Below are positions 29,915 through 39,639 of a stretch of 64,000 nucleotides of DNA, piece after piece. The notes beneath the pieces are model-generated. The model did not search any database. It had not been told where the DNA came from and saw nothing but the letters and a program-made list of their open reading frames with translations. Origin of the DNA: Linnemannia hyalina (lineage: Eukaryota; Mortierellomycota; Mortierellomycetes; Mortierellales; Mortierellaceae); contig JAHRHY010000005.1 in assembly GCA_019671135.1 (NCBI GenBank), positions 2,466,001 through 2,530,000 of the forward strand, in the 5' to 3' direction. The stretch's first letter is position 1. Each line of letters begins with the position of its first letter. The translations under genes and the position numbers were made by a program.

Positions 29915-32900
29915 ATGGACGCCCTCCCTCTCGACCAAATGAAACCGCTCGTCATCAACACTCACGATGACGACTCCAACGTTAAAACAAGAAAGCGCGA
30001 TAAGATTCGAGCCTTCTTTTGTCTTTGCAAGTCCAAGCCCAAGCCCACGAAGGGCAAGGGCAAAAAGGCCTCCGAGGGCATCAGTTATAGTGATCTTCCC
30101 GGCACCGTGCAGAATGGGTCTGCATCCCAACCGTCAGCAAAGCCAATCTCTGCTGTTACCCAGGTCGACAACTACTCAGGTGTCGGCAACGCCACTCTTC
30201 CTAATAACACTACACAGGATAAGCCTGCATCCCACCAAGTCGACAACGGTTTCTCAGGCGACTACCGCTCTGTTCTTTCCATCGGCACAGCACAAGACGG
30301 GCCCGCATCCAACCAATCGTCAAAACTCTCCTCCATTGTCGCCCAGGTCAACAGATACCGCTCAGTCCACAACCAATCCTATTCATCTCCGACCAAACAG
30401 GAGTACTCTGTGCCGCTGCGTCCAAGGCGTTCACTCTCTGTCCTTTCTCAAGGCAACAGCGACTTCCTAGAAAGCAGCCAGTCTTTCCTGCCCTCCATCG
30501 AGCAAAATCGGTCTGCATCCCGCCAATCGGCAAGGTATCCTTCTGCCACCACTCCAGTCGAAAGCCAGCCCCCGCAAAGTAGCAAGTTTGTCCTGTCGTC
30601 CGGTAGCGTGCATGATGAGTCCTCCTCCACTGTCACTCAATTCGACAACGTGCCTTCAGACAAGCAGTCATTCCCCATTGTGACTCAGATGGATAGCGAG
30701 TCTCTAGGCTACATCAACTCTGTTCTTTCCTCCGCTACCCTGCAAGATGACTCTACATCCCAACATTCGGAGAGTTCCTCCTCCATTGCCACCCATGCTG
30801 GCAACGAACTTTCAGACAACGGCAGCTACACTGCTCCCTTCGATTCAGTGCAAGAAGAGTCACCACCAATAAGCTTCTCCTCCACCACCACCAAAGTCAA
30901 CGACGATCTCTCAGCCGACAGAAACTCTATTCTTTCCTCCGGAACCCAGAAACATGATTCTATCGCTGCTCAAGATGACAGCGAGTATTCAAGAAACAGC
31001 AAGTGTGTTCTCACTCCCACCACCGTGCAAGAAGAGCCTTCATCCCAGAAACAGGCAAAGCCCTCATCCATTGTTACCGAAATCAAAATCGACAACGATT
31101 ACTTTAACTGCAAGTCTACTATTTCCCCCGGCACCGTACAGTATTTGTCTCCATCCTTACTGCGACAACAATCGCGTATTCTCTCTGAAGTCAGCAGCGA
31201 GATGTCACCTTCCGAGCCACCCATTCCACCCAAAGGACCCAGAGAGTCCAGAACAGTTCAGGATATGAATGCTATGAGCGAGTCATTGAACACGTTATCC
31301 CCAGGCCTCGACCATTCCTCACTTGACGATCGACCATTCTTGTCCAGAACCGTTCAGGACACATATGCGATGGATCAACTCCACCATCCGTCGTCTACTA
31401 TCTCTCGGGGTAATCGTACCCCGCTAGCCAACAACCGACCTGTTGCCCCCGTCGCCAGCCAGCCTGTTCCATCCAGAAATAGCCAGCAGGCTCCCTCTGT
31501 TGACAGCCAGGTTTTCCCCTCTAGCGACAATCGGTCTGTGTCCTCATGCGACAGCCGCTCTATTTACTCGTGCGAAAGCCAGTTCACGTCTAACAGCGAC
31601 ATCAAATCTGCTTTCTTATACGACAACCAGTCTCTTCCCATCAACAACAACCAGTCTATTGCCTGCGGTGATATTCAGCCTGTCCCCTCCAACGCTAAAC
31701 AAAATACGTATTTGCCACCACTCCCAACTGTGGCCCAAGCTTTATCAACTCTTCCCAAGGAGCAGATCCAAAGCTACACTGCGCAGCAGACCAAACCACC
31801 AACTCTTGACCCACATTCGCCCATCGGAGAAGTCTTGGTTGCCGCATTCACTTCCGATGGTCGACACATTCTTACCTGCCCCCATCACCAAGGTCTAGAA
31901 CAGTGGGACTCTCAGACAGGGGCTCGTGTGCCTCTTCCTCACGAGATGACAGGCGGGGTTTGCGCGTTCAAGATTTCACCACAAGGCGCCCAGGTGGCGA
32001 CTGGATGCTTCGATGGATCGATTCGACTATGGCGAGGTCAGACCTATGCAGCTGAGCGGGTTCTCTTGGGACATACTCATGCCATCTCCAAATTGGTCTA
32101 TTCACCCTGTGGTCGATGGCTCGTCTCTTGCGACACTCACGGAACCGTACGATTGAGGGACCTCCTCGACCTCGACGACCAAGGGGAGATTGTCGAGACG
32201 GGAGCTGGAAACAGCATCTTCAAAGACGTGGTCTTCGGTCCTGCCGGACATGAGTTCACGGCCCTTTCTGCTGGTTTTGTTCGCTTCTACGACCCTAGAA
32301 ATCGGAATCCTTGCACAATTACACAGAATGCAACCTTGGGTAATCCAATTCGCCCACTCGACTATTCTCAGGATGGCCTCCGTTTTGTCTTTGGTTCGGG
32401 ATCTAGGAACTACTCCGTGCACGTTCATGACCCTCAATTGGATAGTAACTTTGAGCTGGTGGGGCATGGTCATGAAGTTGTCTGCGCCGCCTTTTCTCCC
32501 TGCGGCAAGCGGATCCTCTCTGGCGGTCGAGACAAGACGGTCCGTCTCTGGTTAGACAAGGTCGACAGTTGGTCCTGTGCTGCTGTCGTCAGAGGATGTT
32601 CAGAGGCCATCACATGTCTTGCATGGAACCCGGTGACCCCCAGGGAGTTTGTCATTGGTTGTCGTGATGGGTCTGTACAAGTCTGGAGGCTGTCGGGTGC
32701 TGAAGCAGGGGACATGTCAGTTCGTATGGTCTGGGGCACCGATGTAACAAATCTGACATCCAAGGATACTGTTGGCTTTGGTCCGATCGACGACACATTA
32801 CTGGTCTTGCACAGAGCGAGCGAGGCTTTATCGACGATTGTCCAACATCCAAACACTTTGAGCACTCAGAGTGATGTATATGCTGTATCTACACTTTTCT

Positions 32901-32995
32901 TTTCTTTTATTTATTTTTCTGGAGCCTTTCATACATTCTTCTCCCCGCTGCTGTTGTTGCTTTTGCTGGTCGAGCAAAAGAGTGTCTTTGAATAG
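29915..32995 (+). CDS. Single-propeller WD40 protein with long Ser-rich repetitive N-terminus (NLR-related, no NACHT)
   Basis: A single 1026-aa frame. Residues 20-50 are a basic patch (KTRKRDKIRAFFCLC then a Lys-rich run). Residues 60-440 consist of about eleven degenerate 30-40-residue units built on SVLSSGTVQDESASQ and SSIVTQVDN. Residues about 500-610 are shorter Asn/Ser repeats. Residues about 638-945 are seven WD40 repeats aligning to the last seven of the two NACHT-WD40 receptors here (shared DKTVRLW, VDSWSC, GCSEAIT, DGSVQVWR and SGAEAGD). NACHT and pentapeptide parts are absent. It may be a regulator, adaptor or decoy of those receptors, or a truncation product. That is inference. The last ~45 residues are hydrophobic (FFSPLLLLLLLVEQ) and unlike the receptors, so the true 3' end may differ by splicing near 32874. 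Confidence 0.75.
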   Translation: MDALPLDQMKPLVINTHDDDSNVKTRKRDKIRAFFCLCKSKPKPTKGKGKKASEGISYSDLPGTVQNGSASQPSAKPISAVTQVDNYSGVGNATLPNNTTQDKPASHQVDNGFSGDYRSVLSIGTAQDGPASNQSSKLSSIVAQVNRYRSVHNQSYSSPTKQEYSVPLRPRRSLSVLSQGNSDFLESSQSFLPSIEQNRSASRQSARYPSATTPVESQPPQSSKFVLSSGSVHDESSSTVTQFDNVPSDKQSFPIVTQMDSESLGYINSVLSSATLQDDSTSQHSESSSSIATHAGNELSDNGSYTAPFDSVQEESPPISFSSTTTKVNDDLSADRNSILSSGTQKHDSIAAQDDSEYSRNSKCVLTPTTVQEEPSSQKQAKPSSIVTEIKIDNDYFNCKSTISPGTVQYLSPSLLRQQSRILSEVSSEMSPSEPPIPPKGPRESRTVQDMNAMSESLNTLSPGLDHSSLDDRPFLSRTVQDTYAMDQLHHPSSTISRGNRTPLANNRPVAPVASQPVPSRNSQQAPSVDSQVFPSSDNRSVSSCDSRSIYSCESQFTSNSDIKSAFLYDNQSLPINNNQSIACGDIQPVPSNAKQNTYLPPLPTVAQALSTLPKEQIQSYTAQQTKPPTLDPHSPIGEVLVAAFTSDGRHILTCPHHQGLEQWDSQTGARVPLPHEMTGGVCAFKISPQGAQVATGCFDGSIRLWRGQTYAAERVLLGHTHAISKLVYSPCGRWLVSCDTHGTVRLRDLLDLDDQGEIVETGAGNSIFKDVVFGPAGHEFTALSAGFVRFYDPRNRNPCTITQNATLGNPIRPLDYSQDGLRFVFGSGSRNYSVHVHDPQLDSNFELVGHGHEVVCAAFSPCGKRILSGGRDKTVRLWLDKVDSWSCAAVVRGCSEAITCLAWNPVTPREFVIGCRDGSVQVWRLSGAEAGDMSVRMVWGTDVTNLTSKDTVGFGPIDDTLLVLHRASEALSTIVQHPNTLSTQSDVYAVSTLFFSFIYFSGAFHTFFSPLLLLLLLVEQKSVFE

Positions 32996-33416
32996 GGTTT
33001 CTCTTGTATATACGCTTTCACTTCGCATTTTTTTCTCTTTCATATCTCGTATTTTTTGTTCCAGGGAATAAAATCACAAAATACATACTCTTGCCTTGAC
33101 ACCTTAATGACGCGTGTGGACAAAAAGACATGGAAAGCTTATATTCTTTTTTCCCCCAAAGAAAAAAAATAGCACTTTGCTGTATGATCCGCAAGAGCTG
33201 AGCTCCCAAAACGGATGGAGAGTGACAAAAAACAGGGAGAAATCCTAGTAGAGACAGATAAAAAAACTAAAAGGATGCCCCCCTTTTCGTTGACTGCGTT
33301 TTCAACTCGAAACCCCCCTCTTCTTTATTTTACTTTTGATGCTTGCGCCGCAGAAAGTGAGATTACCCATATCATAGCTACTTGTGCCAACGTGTTTTTT
33401 TTTTTCTTTTACCATT
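32996..33416. other. Intergenic, no gene seen
   Basis: 3' flank of the WD40 gene, with T-rich runs and polyadenylation-like AATAAA at 33066. No feature recognised. Confidence 0.5.
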
Positions 33417-33540
33417 GCTGGCATTCCATTATGAATTGCGAATCGGCAATGGAATGCTGATGTAAAGACAAAGGAATGAAGAGGAGGGTAGGCGTTAAGC
33501 GTGTCTATTTGTGACTATGGCGGAGGACAAGTGAGGTAAA
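33417..33540 (-). pseudogene. F-box gene 5'-end relic
   Basis: Aligns to 12150-12300: GCTGGCATTCCATT, TGAATTGCGAATCGG, AATGGAATGC, AAAGACAA and ATGGCGGAGGA occur in the same order. At 12150 the segment encodes an F-box start (SHLPMECQ); here a ~30-bp deletion leaves only ...SQF-IMECQQ. It is a start-plus-5'-flank fragment with nothing coding beyond it. Confidence 0.45.
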
Positions 33541-33611
33541 GGGAGAAGAGCTAGAGAAAAGAAAAGAGTAGAGGAAGAAAAGGAAAAGGATCCTTGCTAG
33601 GGGGTGAAGTA

Positions 33612-33631
33612 GGTCCCCCCCCCCCCCCCCT
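33612..33631 (+). repeat. Poly-C tract
   Basis: A run of about 18 C at the inner edge of the F-box fragment. It is unstable and may be miscounted in the assembly. Confidence 0.85.
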
Positions 33632-33990
33632 AATAGAGGGTGGTGCGACCGGGTCGTCAGGGATCATGACCAGACTACCATTTTCGGCCGAGTGCATGTC
33701 CAACGTCGAGGACCGCAACGATGAACAACCTAGGAGGAACTGGAGCTGAATACAATATGTAAAGTCAAAAGTCAGCTGCAAATCCGCTAGGCAGGGAAGA
33801 TACCAATCCCACTTCCATCGAGGTCGCATGATTGCGGGGGGTTCCTAGAACTCTGTCCCCACTCGACTGTCATCTTCGATTCTATAGGACCATTTCAGTG
33901 CGCCTGGTGGTGGAATAAAACACCCATCCTCGCCGTCCATTCTAGCGTCACTTGCAGCTTGTCGAATCAGTTGCGGTGTCAATGTGTGGA
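33625..33990 (-). pseudogene. F-box/LRR C-terminal fragment
   Basis: Reads GEDGCFIPPPGALKWSYRIED, stop, then after a frameshift WKWDWYLPCLADLQLTFDFTY and FLLGCSSLRSSTLDMHS. These are the family's FIPPVxEL, WDW and GCPxLxxLxL landmarks. It is about 85% identical at DNA level to 22080-22450, so the two relics share a recent source. No N-terminal part is present nearby. Confidence 0.7.
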
Positions 33991-34144
33991 TGACTGAAAA
34001 ACAGATCTGTCTGTATGTGTTTGTGGACAATGATAAAACAACATGATCGGCCAATTGTTGAACAACGATTTGATCAAATTATTTTGTACCTGAATTTTAC
34101 TCACGAAGGTGAATGATCGTCTCTTTTTTATTATCCAAAAGCAA

Positions 34145-36505
34145 CTAATCAGAATCAGAAGCAGCAAAAGAGGTAAGAGAAGCAGTGGGAGAAGGGTCTC
34201 GGAGAACAATATACTCAATTCCCTGGAAATGAACCGAAAAACTGAAAGTGGCATTGGAATCCCCCATGCGTCCAATACGACGGTACAACCCAAGCTCCTT
34301 CTGCTCCTCCAACGAAGGCTCCGGAAGACCAAGTTCCATCGTCCTCATACGCGTGGGGTTGTCCCTCAAAGTATTCACCAATGCCCTATGACTGAATCCG
34401 CTACATTCCGACATCGCCACATATCCCAGCTCTGGAAACATGCCATCGAAGAGCAGCGGAACAAGAGTATCGTCCAGCACCCAAAGTCCTGTCATGCATA
34501 GTTCCTTGAGGGCTGGAGCAATGATGCGCTTGGGTTTGGGTGTTGGCTGCTGCTGTTGTTGTCCTGAGGTAGAGTTGATGTTGATGGTGATAGTATCGGT
34601 CACGAAAAAGTCGTCCCGTGTAAGAACTCGGGAATGCGTATCCTGTGCGGTAGCAATCTTCAGCGTCAAGCTCACTAGAGAAGGAGATCCTTGTAGCATG
34701 CGGAACTCGAAACGGTAGGCAAACTCTCCCTTAAACTCGGCGATGGTCAACTGTGGCAAGATCCAGTCCCAAGTCCAAAGGGGACGGCGCCCTACCCCAG
34801 GTCGAACTTCTCGTCCTTGATCTCCTACAGTTCTTGTTCCTGTTGCGCTCGAACAAAAATCTTCCAGCACGCAGAAAGACTGCTCCAGCTCCTCGACAGG
34901 TGGGATAAAGCAGTCGTCCTTATAATACTCGCCCGAACTAACGCGAAGCAAACCCAGTTTGGACATCGAGTGAAGACTTGCAGGATGAAACGTCAGCGCT
35001 GGCCAACCCTCCAATTTCAGTTTCAAAAGCTGTCCGAGCTGAACTGGGAAGGCGGACACAATATTCGGGCACAAATATCTCACTGTATAGTCCGTGAGGT
35101 TGAGTATGGTGAGATTTGGGCAATGCCTAAGAAGCAATGGGTCGATTGCCAGTCGGCTCTTGCGGATGCTCAACGTGAGGTATGTCAATTTTGGCATATC
35201 CACCCATCCCTGACCGATCCGAATTGTTGGACCACCTCCGCCCTGTGCAATGTCGTCGACTCTGATAAACTGCAATGTGTTGGAAAAGGCGAATGCGATG
35301 TCGTTGATTTCGTCGGTAAAAGAATGATACTCCCGGATGTGAACTCGCTGTAGTGGTACCAGACTGCCACACTCTGCATGCATCGCCTTCTCCTGAACTG
35401 CCCACTCGAAGCTGCCCTTGGAAAGTGGTCTCATCTCCAAAGACTTCAGATTCCGGCATCGTCGAAGAAGTTGGGAGTATTCGAAAACGGGCTCCTGCCA
35501 CTGTCCATGGTCCGCGACAATCGCCTCTACATATCGCAGGTTGGTTGTCAGGGGGTGGCACATCAGCCGCGCCCAGTTGTCCCTGTTGAGGACGGTTGGT
35601 GGAGGCATTGGCGGCAAATGTCGATAGATCTGCGACTCGATATCCTTGAAGTTGGTTCTGTACTTCCTTGACCACAAGGAGGAGTCGTAGATGTTGGCGG
35701 TTCGGAGGCGTCCTGGGAAAAGTCGTACATGGTCCTCAACAAATTGCATCATCATCCGTATCGCCTTGTCCTTACACCGTTTTGTTGACTCGTCCATCTC
35801 CAAATCCCCAGATTCGTATACCTCGTCGATGCTAAGGTCGATACATTCCAGTCGACCAAGGCGATTGACCACCTGTAAGTAGCGGTCAATCTCGGACAGT
35901 GGGATAGTCAACGACTCCAGTTGGTCGAGAATAGGCGATGCAAGAGACCAGATCACCTCTCGATGGACGATGACGCTGTGAAGCTCGCGAAGAAACCGCG
36001 CCTCTGAGTTGTAAGAGTCGATAAATGACCCTAGGACACAAACCGATTGACGGAGATGAGCGTACTCTTCTCCTTGGAGATAGGCCAACTCCTCGGTGGT
36101 GGGCTCCTTGTCAGGTTGAAAAATGAGTGGTTCCCAACAATTAAATGCGGGAGGATTCAGGTGACGGACGTGGCTGAGGTAGTCGTATGTTGGTCTTGGC
36201 GCCTGTGTGTACAACGGATCTCGGGAGAGACAGTGGGCAAGAGTGAGAGGGAGACTGGTGAAAGGGACACAGGCTAGGAGAGCACTGGTGCATTGTCTCT
36301 TTTTTTGGCCTCGGATGTCCACTTTGTGTTCGCCGGAGTGAGGGTTGCAGTAAAGAAAAGGGAGAGTGACTGTGGAGATGTATCGATTGACACGAAGAAG
36401 GGCGGAGAGAGTGGGGAAGACGCTAATGTCTTGAGCTTTTTCGCATGCGATGATCTCGATGATGTGATGGAGGCACTCGAGGGGTAATCTCGAAAGAGGA
36501 TCCAT
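34145..36505 (-). CDS. F-box/LRR-like protein (786 aa)
   Basis: A single exon with an ATG start. Residues 1-55 are an F-box (LSRLPLECLHHIIEIIAC, then LLRVNRYISTVTLPFLY). A divergent leucine-rich part follows, with the landmarks shared by all copies here: LDQLESLTIPLSEIDRYL, FVEDHVRLFPGRL, FSNTLQFIRV, HCPNLTILNLTD, LKLEGWPALTFHPASL, CFIPPVEELEQS, WDWILPQL, LQGSPSLVSLTL, and KRIIAPALKELCMTGLWVLDD. It ends FQGIEYIVLRDPS. F-box proteins recruit substrates to SCF (Skp1-Cullin-F-box) ubiquitin ligases through the F-box; the variable repeats would select the substrate, which is unknown. Part of a minus-strand tandem family, 382 bp from the next member. Confidence 0.8.
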   Translation of the reverse strand: MDPLSRLPLECLHHIIEIIACEKAQDISVFPTLSALLRVNRYISTVTLPFLYCNPHSGEHKVDIRGQKKRQCTSALLACVPFTSLPLTLAHCLSRDPLYTQAPRPTYDYLSHVRHLNPPAFNCWEPLIFQPDKEPTTEELAYLQGEEYAHLRQSVCVLGSFIDSYNSEARFLRELHSVIVHREVIWSLASPILDQLESLTIPLSEIDRYLQVVNRLGRLECIDLSIDEVYESGDLEMDESTKRCKDKAIRMMMQFVEDHVRLFPGRLRTANIYDSSLWSRKYRTNFKDIESQIYRHLPPMPPPTVLNRDNWARLMCHPLTTNLRYVEAIVADHGQWQEPVFEYSQLLRRCRNLKSLEMRPLSKGSFEWAVQEKAMHAECGSLVPLQRVHIREYHSFTDEINDIAFAFSNTLQFIRVDDIAQGGGGPTIRIGQGWVDMPKLTYLTLSIRKSRLAIDPLLLRHCPNLTILNLTDYTVRYLCPNIVSAFPVQLGQLLKLKLEGWPALTFHPASLHSMSKLGLLRVSSGEYYKDDCFIPPVEELEQSFCVLEDFCSSATGTRTVGDQGREVRPGVGRRPLWTWDWILPQLTIAEFKGEFAYRFEFRMLQGSPSLVSLTLKIATAQDTHSRVLTRDDFFVTDTITININSTSGQQQQQPTPKPKRIIAPALKELCMTGLWVLDDTLVPLLFDGMFPELGYVAMSECSGFSHRALVNTLRDNPTRMRTMELGLPEPSLEEQKELGLYRRIGRMGDSNATFSFSVHFQGIEYIVLRDPSPTASLTSFAASDSD

Positions 36506-36887
36506 TGCAGCGAGATGTAGATGTAAGGGATCCTGATGTGTCTGAAGGAAGAAGATGAGAACAAGAAGGAGATGATGAATGCGAGAACGAAAGGTGGTTT
36601 ATATGTGAGTGGCGTGTGTGTGCGTGCAGTGTGACGTATGTGTGCGGCGTGTGTGAATGTGTATGTGCGGGAAGAGGGAAGACCCATGGGTCAATGCCTT
36701 TTCGTTTCTTGTTATTCTTTTCTGCGTGCCAATGTTACACAGGCAAAAAAACGAGATGGGGAGGGGCGGGAGATGGCATCAGCTGCTCCGCCCTTTCAAT
36801 TGAAAGACGGCGCATGGTAGCATCGACTTACTCCCTCCGAGAAAGACAATTGACACATTCTTTATTCTACCCTCTTTGTTCTGTTGC
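36506..36887. other. Spacer between F-box genes
   Basis: 5' flank of the 786-aa gene with a (TG)-rich stretch at 36600-36665 and the 3' flank of the 794-aa gene. No further gene. Confidence 0.5.
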
Positions 36888-39272
36888 TCATCCACACAAC
36901 CCCTCCTTGTAGATAATATACTCCCTCCCAGAACAAAACAACCTGTTCTGCAGAACCCCCTCGCTCTTCTTCATACGCACAGACGACCGAGGAACAACCC
37001 CCACCCCTCTCCCTTCCTCCACTGAAGGACCAACCAGGTCTGTTCTCACCATCCTGACATGCCCCGCTGTTGTCCTCAACACCTCAGCCAACGACCCGAC
37101 AGAAACATTACCCCACCCTCTCGCCGTCAATCGCTCAACTGCTGGGAACATCTGACCCAGAAACTGGGACAACGCCGATGCGCTCGAGAACACCCAGTGG
37201 CCGTTCATGTACACTTTGCGCAATTTGGGTGCAACTATCCGCTCCCGTGATCCATCTGTGCGAGAGACGAACAAGTCAGCCTCGGAGATTGTTCGAGTAT
37301 GGCTGCCATCCGCAGTTCGCATGTGCAGTCGCAAGGTGTCGAGACGAGGACATCCGTGGAGCATCCTGAACTCAAACATATAGGCAAACTCGGATGTGAG
37401 GTTGATGTCGACCAGGCGAGGGAAGCCCCAGTCCCACGTCCACCGGGGTCGAGTAATGAATGTAGGCGCCGCGTTTGATCCAAGACCATAGGATGCGTTC
37501 AGTTCATCGACCGGCGGAATAAAACAGTACCCGTCCTGTTTCGCCATGCTCAGCTTGAGAACAAGAAGCTCCTTTGACCACTCGAGTGCTGAAGGATTAA
37601 AGACCAAGGCGCCCCAGCCTCTCAGGTATACCACTGACAAAGCCGCGCCATGGGCCAGTTCACAAGGGACAACATCCTCACACGAATACTCAAACGTTTC
37701 GTCCTTGATCTTGGTGTTCTTGAGGCGAGGAAAGCGGGTAAAGAGCAACGGGTCCAATACCAGTCGGTGTGCATGTGCCTGTAGTTCAAGACCAGTCAAG
37801 CCGGGAACGGTACACCATTCACGTCCGATATGGATCGTATGAGTATTCTCGGGTCCGAGAAGGGCTTCGATGCTGAGCATATACAATGATTGACTGAACG
37901 CAAAAACAGCAGCATCCAGATCTCGCGACGGCATCCTACATTCCTCGAGTATGAGCCGCCCAAGTTTCACTAGACCGTGGTACACATGGGCCGGCTGTGG
38001 GGGTGGGCTCTCCGACAGAATGTCCTGCTGCTGTCGGCCTGGCGGCCTCCTTATAGGAACTGGACCGACAACGGTAGTAGTTTTGGTGCTGACGTGAACC
38101 TGACCTAGACGCTCCAACTCCATCTTCTCTTGCACAGCCCAATCAAAACACCTTCTCGCCGGCAGAGCCTGAACAGTAAACCAGCTCAACCCCCGACATC
38201 GCTGCAGAAGCCACTCATGATCAACAACCTCTCTCGGAGGAAGCCATTTGATCTCCCTAACCCTACTCAAGTCAATCGTCTCCAGGTGCGCCGCAACCTT
38301 CCTCCAGTTGGCCTCAGAAATAGACGTGGGCTGATATTGCGAGGGCAACATCTTGTAGATCTCATGTTCAACCTCGTCAGGGCAAGACTGTGTACCCTCC
38401 TTCCAAAAGCCGGCATCGGATGTGGTGACGGTCTCGAGGCGACCAGGGAAGATCCTGACATGCGCCTCGACAAACTGGACTAGGTCGCGGAAGGTTTTCT
38501 TCTTGCGTAGTCGCCTTGGCTCTTGAGGTATGTCGCTCCCATCGCAGCAGTCGCAGTAAAAGGCCATATCCAGATGAATGTGGACACGCGCAAGTCTCAC
38601 AAATCGACCGACAAGCATGAGGTACCGGCAGATATCGGAGAGAGGGAATGACAGCGACTCTAGTTGTTCGAGGATAGGCTCCGCTAGAGACCAGGTTGCT
38701 TCGCGGTAGAGGACGTTGGAGTAATACTCCTGGAGTTGGGAGGATGGATTTTCGCTGCGGCAGGTGGCGTCCTTGCGATCGAGTAGGTACAGTTCCAGTA
38801 AGTCTTGTCCTGAAATGTACCCCAGTTCTTCTGGGGTGTAGTTCTTGTGCACCAATCCGCCTCCTTCATAATCCATGAAGGCGAATGTTGGAAGACTGAA
38901 GTAGCGAATATGATGCAGATGATTTACAGAGATGTAAGAGAGAGTGGCGGTGTCGGTGTTGGAGTCGGTTTCTGGTTCAATTCTGGCGACTAGCCCAAGG
39001 AGCAAGGCTTGATGGATTTGGATCGTAGGGATGTTGGTGAGAAGAGTAGTAAGGAGACACCGTAACCGATGACCTATGTCAACGTAAATGGCATTATCAG
39101 TGAGCAGGTTGAATGGATTGTGGTACAGAAAGGAGGTGGAGACTCCGGAGATATATCGGTTGACCCGGCAGAGAGCGGACAGGGCGGGACGGGAGGTTGA
39201 AGGGGGCGCACTGACGATGTATCGTAGAATTTTCTCCAGACACTCTACTGGTAGCCGAGAGAGATGGTCCAT
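36888..39272 (-). CDS. F-box/LRR-like protein (794 aa)
   Basis: Single exon. The F-box is LSRLPVECLEKILRYIV then LSALCRVNRYISGVSTSFLY (residues 4-55). The body follows the same order as its neighbours: EPILEQLESLSFPLSDICRYL, FVEAHVRIFPGRLETV, FAFSQSLYMLSIEALL, CEDVVPCELAHGAAL, LRGWGALVFNPSALEW, CFIPPVDELNASYGLG, WTWDWGFPRLVDINLTSEFA, GCPRLDTLRLHM and ERIVAPKLRKVYMNGHWVF. It ends CSGREYIIYKEGLCG. It differs from the others by an insert around residues 395-425 (Pro/Gln-rich, RRPPGRQQQDI). Role inferred as SCF substrate receptor, substrate unknown. Confidence 0.8.
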   Translation of the reverse strand: MDHLSRLPVECLEKILRYIVSAPPSTSRPALSALCRVNRYISGVSTSFLYHNPFNLLTDNAIYVDIGHRLRCLLTTLLTNIPTIQIHQALLLGLVARIEPETDSNTDTATLSYISVNHLHHIRYFSLPTFAFMDYEGGGLVHKNYTPEELGYISGQDLLELYLLDRKDATCRSENPSSQLQEYYSNVLYREATWSLAEPILEQLESLSFPLSDICRYLMLVGRFVRLARVHIHLDMAFYCDCCDGSDIPQEPRRLRKKKTFRDLVQFVEAHVRIFPGRLETVTTSDAGFWKEGTQSCPDEVEHEIYKMLPSQYQPTSISEANWRKVAAHLETIDLSRVREIKWLPPREVVDHEWLLQRCRGLSWFTVQALPARRCFDWAVQEKMELERLGQVHVSTKTTTVVGPVPIRRPPGRQQQDILSESPPPQPAHVYHGLVKLGRLILEECRMPSRDLDAAVFAFSQSLYMLSIEALLGPENTHTIHIGREWCTVPGLTGLELQAHAHRLVLDPLLFTRFPRLKNTKIKDETFEYSCEDVVPCELAHGAALSVVYLRGWGALVFNPSALEWSKELLVLKLSMAKQDGYCFIPPVDELNASYGLGSNAAPTFITRPRWTWDWGFPRLVDINLTSEFAYMFEFRMLHGCPRLDTLRLHMRTADGSHTRTISEADLFVSRTDGSRERIVAPKLRKVYMNGHWVFSSASALSQFLGQMFPAVERLTARGWGNVSVGSLAEVLRTTAGHVRMVRTDLVGPSVEEGRGVGVVPRSSVRMKKSEGVLQNRLFCSGREYIIYKEGLCG

Positions 39273-39424
39273 GTTAAGGAGTTGAGAGAAGTGAGGGGTG
39301 GGCGTTGGTGGTGGAATACAATGTAATGTAATGTAATGGAGAAAGGAGAAAGTAATGAAAGAAAGAATGAAAAGGTGATGATGTCGACCCTCCCTTTAAT
39401 TTGTGACCGCCGACATTCTTTGTC
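39273..39424. other. 5' flank of the 794-aa F-box gene
   Basis: Contains an AATGT repeat (39320-39338); no gene. Confidence 0.4.
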
Positions 39425-39639
39425 TCAGTCAGTGATGAGAAGTTTCATCTGCGTGTGCACATCCCTCGACGTCTTAGACATGGCCCTGAACACTCGGATG
39501 CGCCCCTTCACAGAAACTCCGCTCCAGCCGTGCTCTTGCATCTCCCATCGACCGTGCCTCCGCAGTCGGCGGGCCGCGGGAGCAATAATTTGAGTTGGCG
39601 CTAGTGAAGGTGGCGATGTTGTTGGATCGGTGACTGCGG
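39425..39639 (-). pseudogene. F-box C-terminal piece, left flank of the 8.3-kb insert
   Basis: Minus-strand TQIIAPAARRLRRHGRWEMQ matches the family's RIIAPALKEL...GLWVLDD segment and ends at TGA 39427-39425. Its other half lies at 47933-48460 across the insert: that piece breaks off after GRNLFVSLSV, just where this one resumes. The two pieces meet one base out of frame. Confidence 0.6.
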
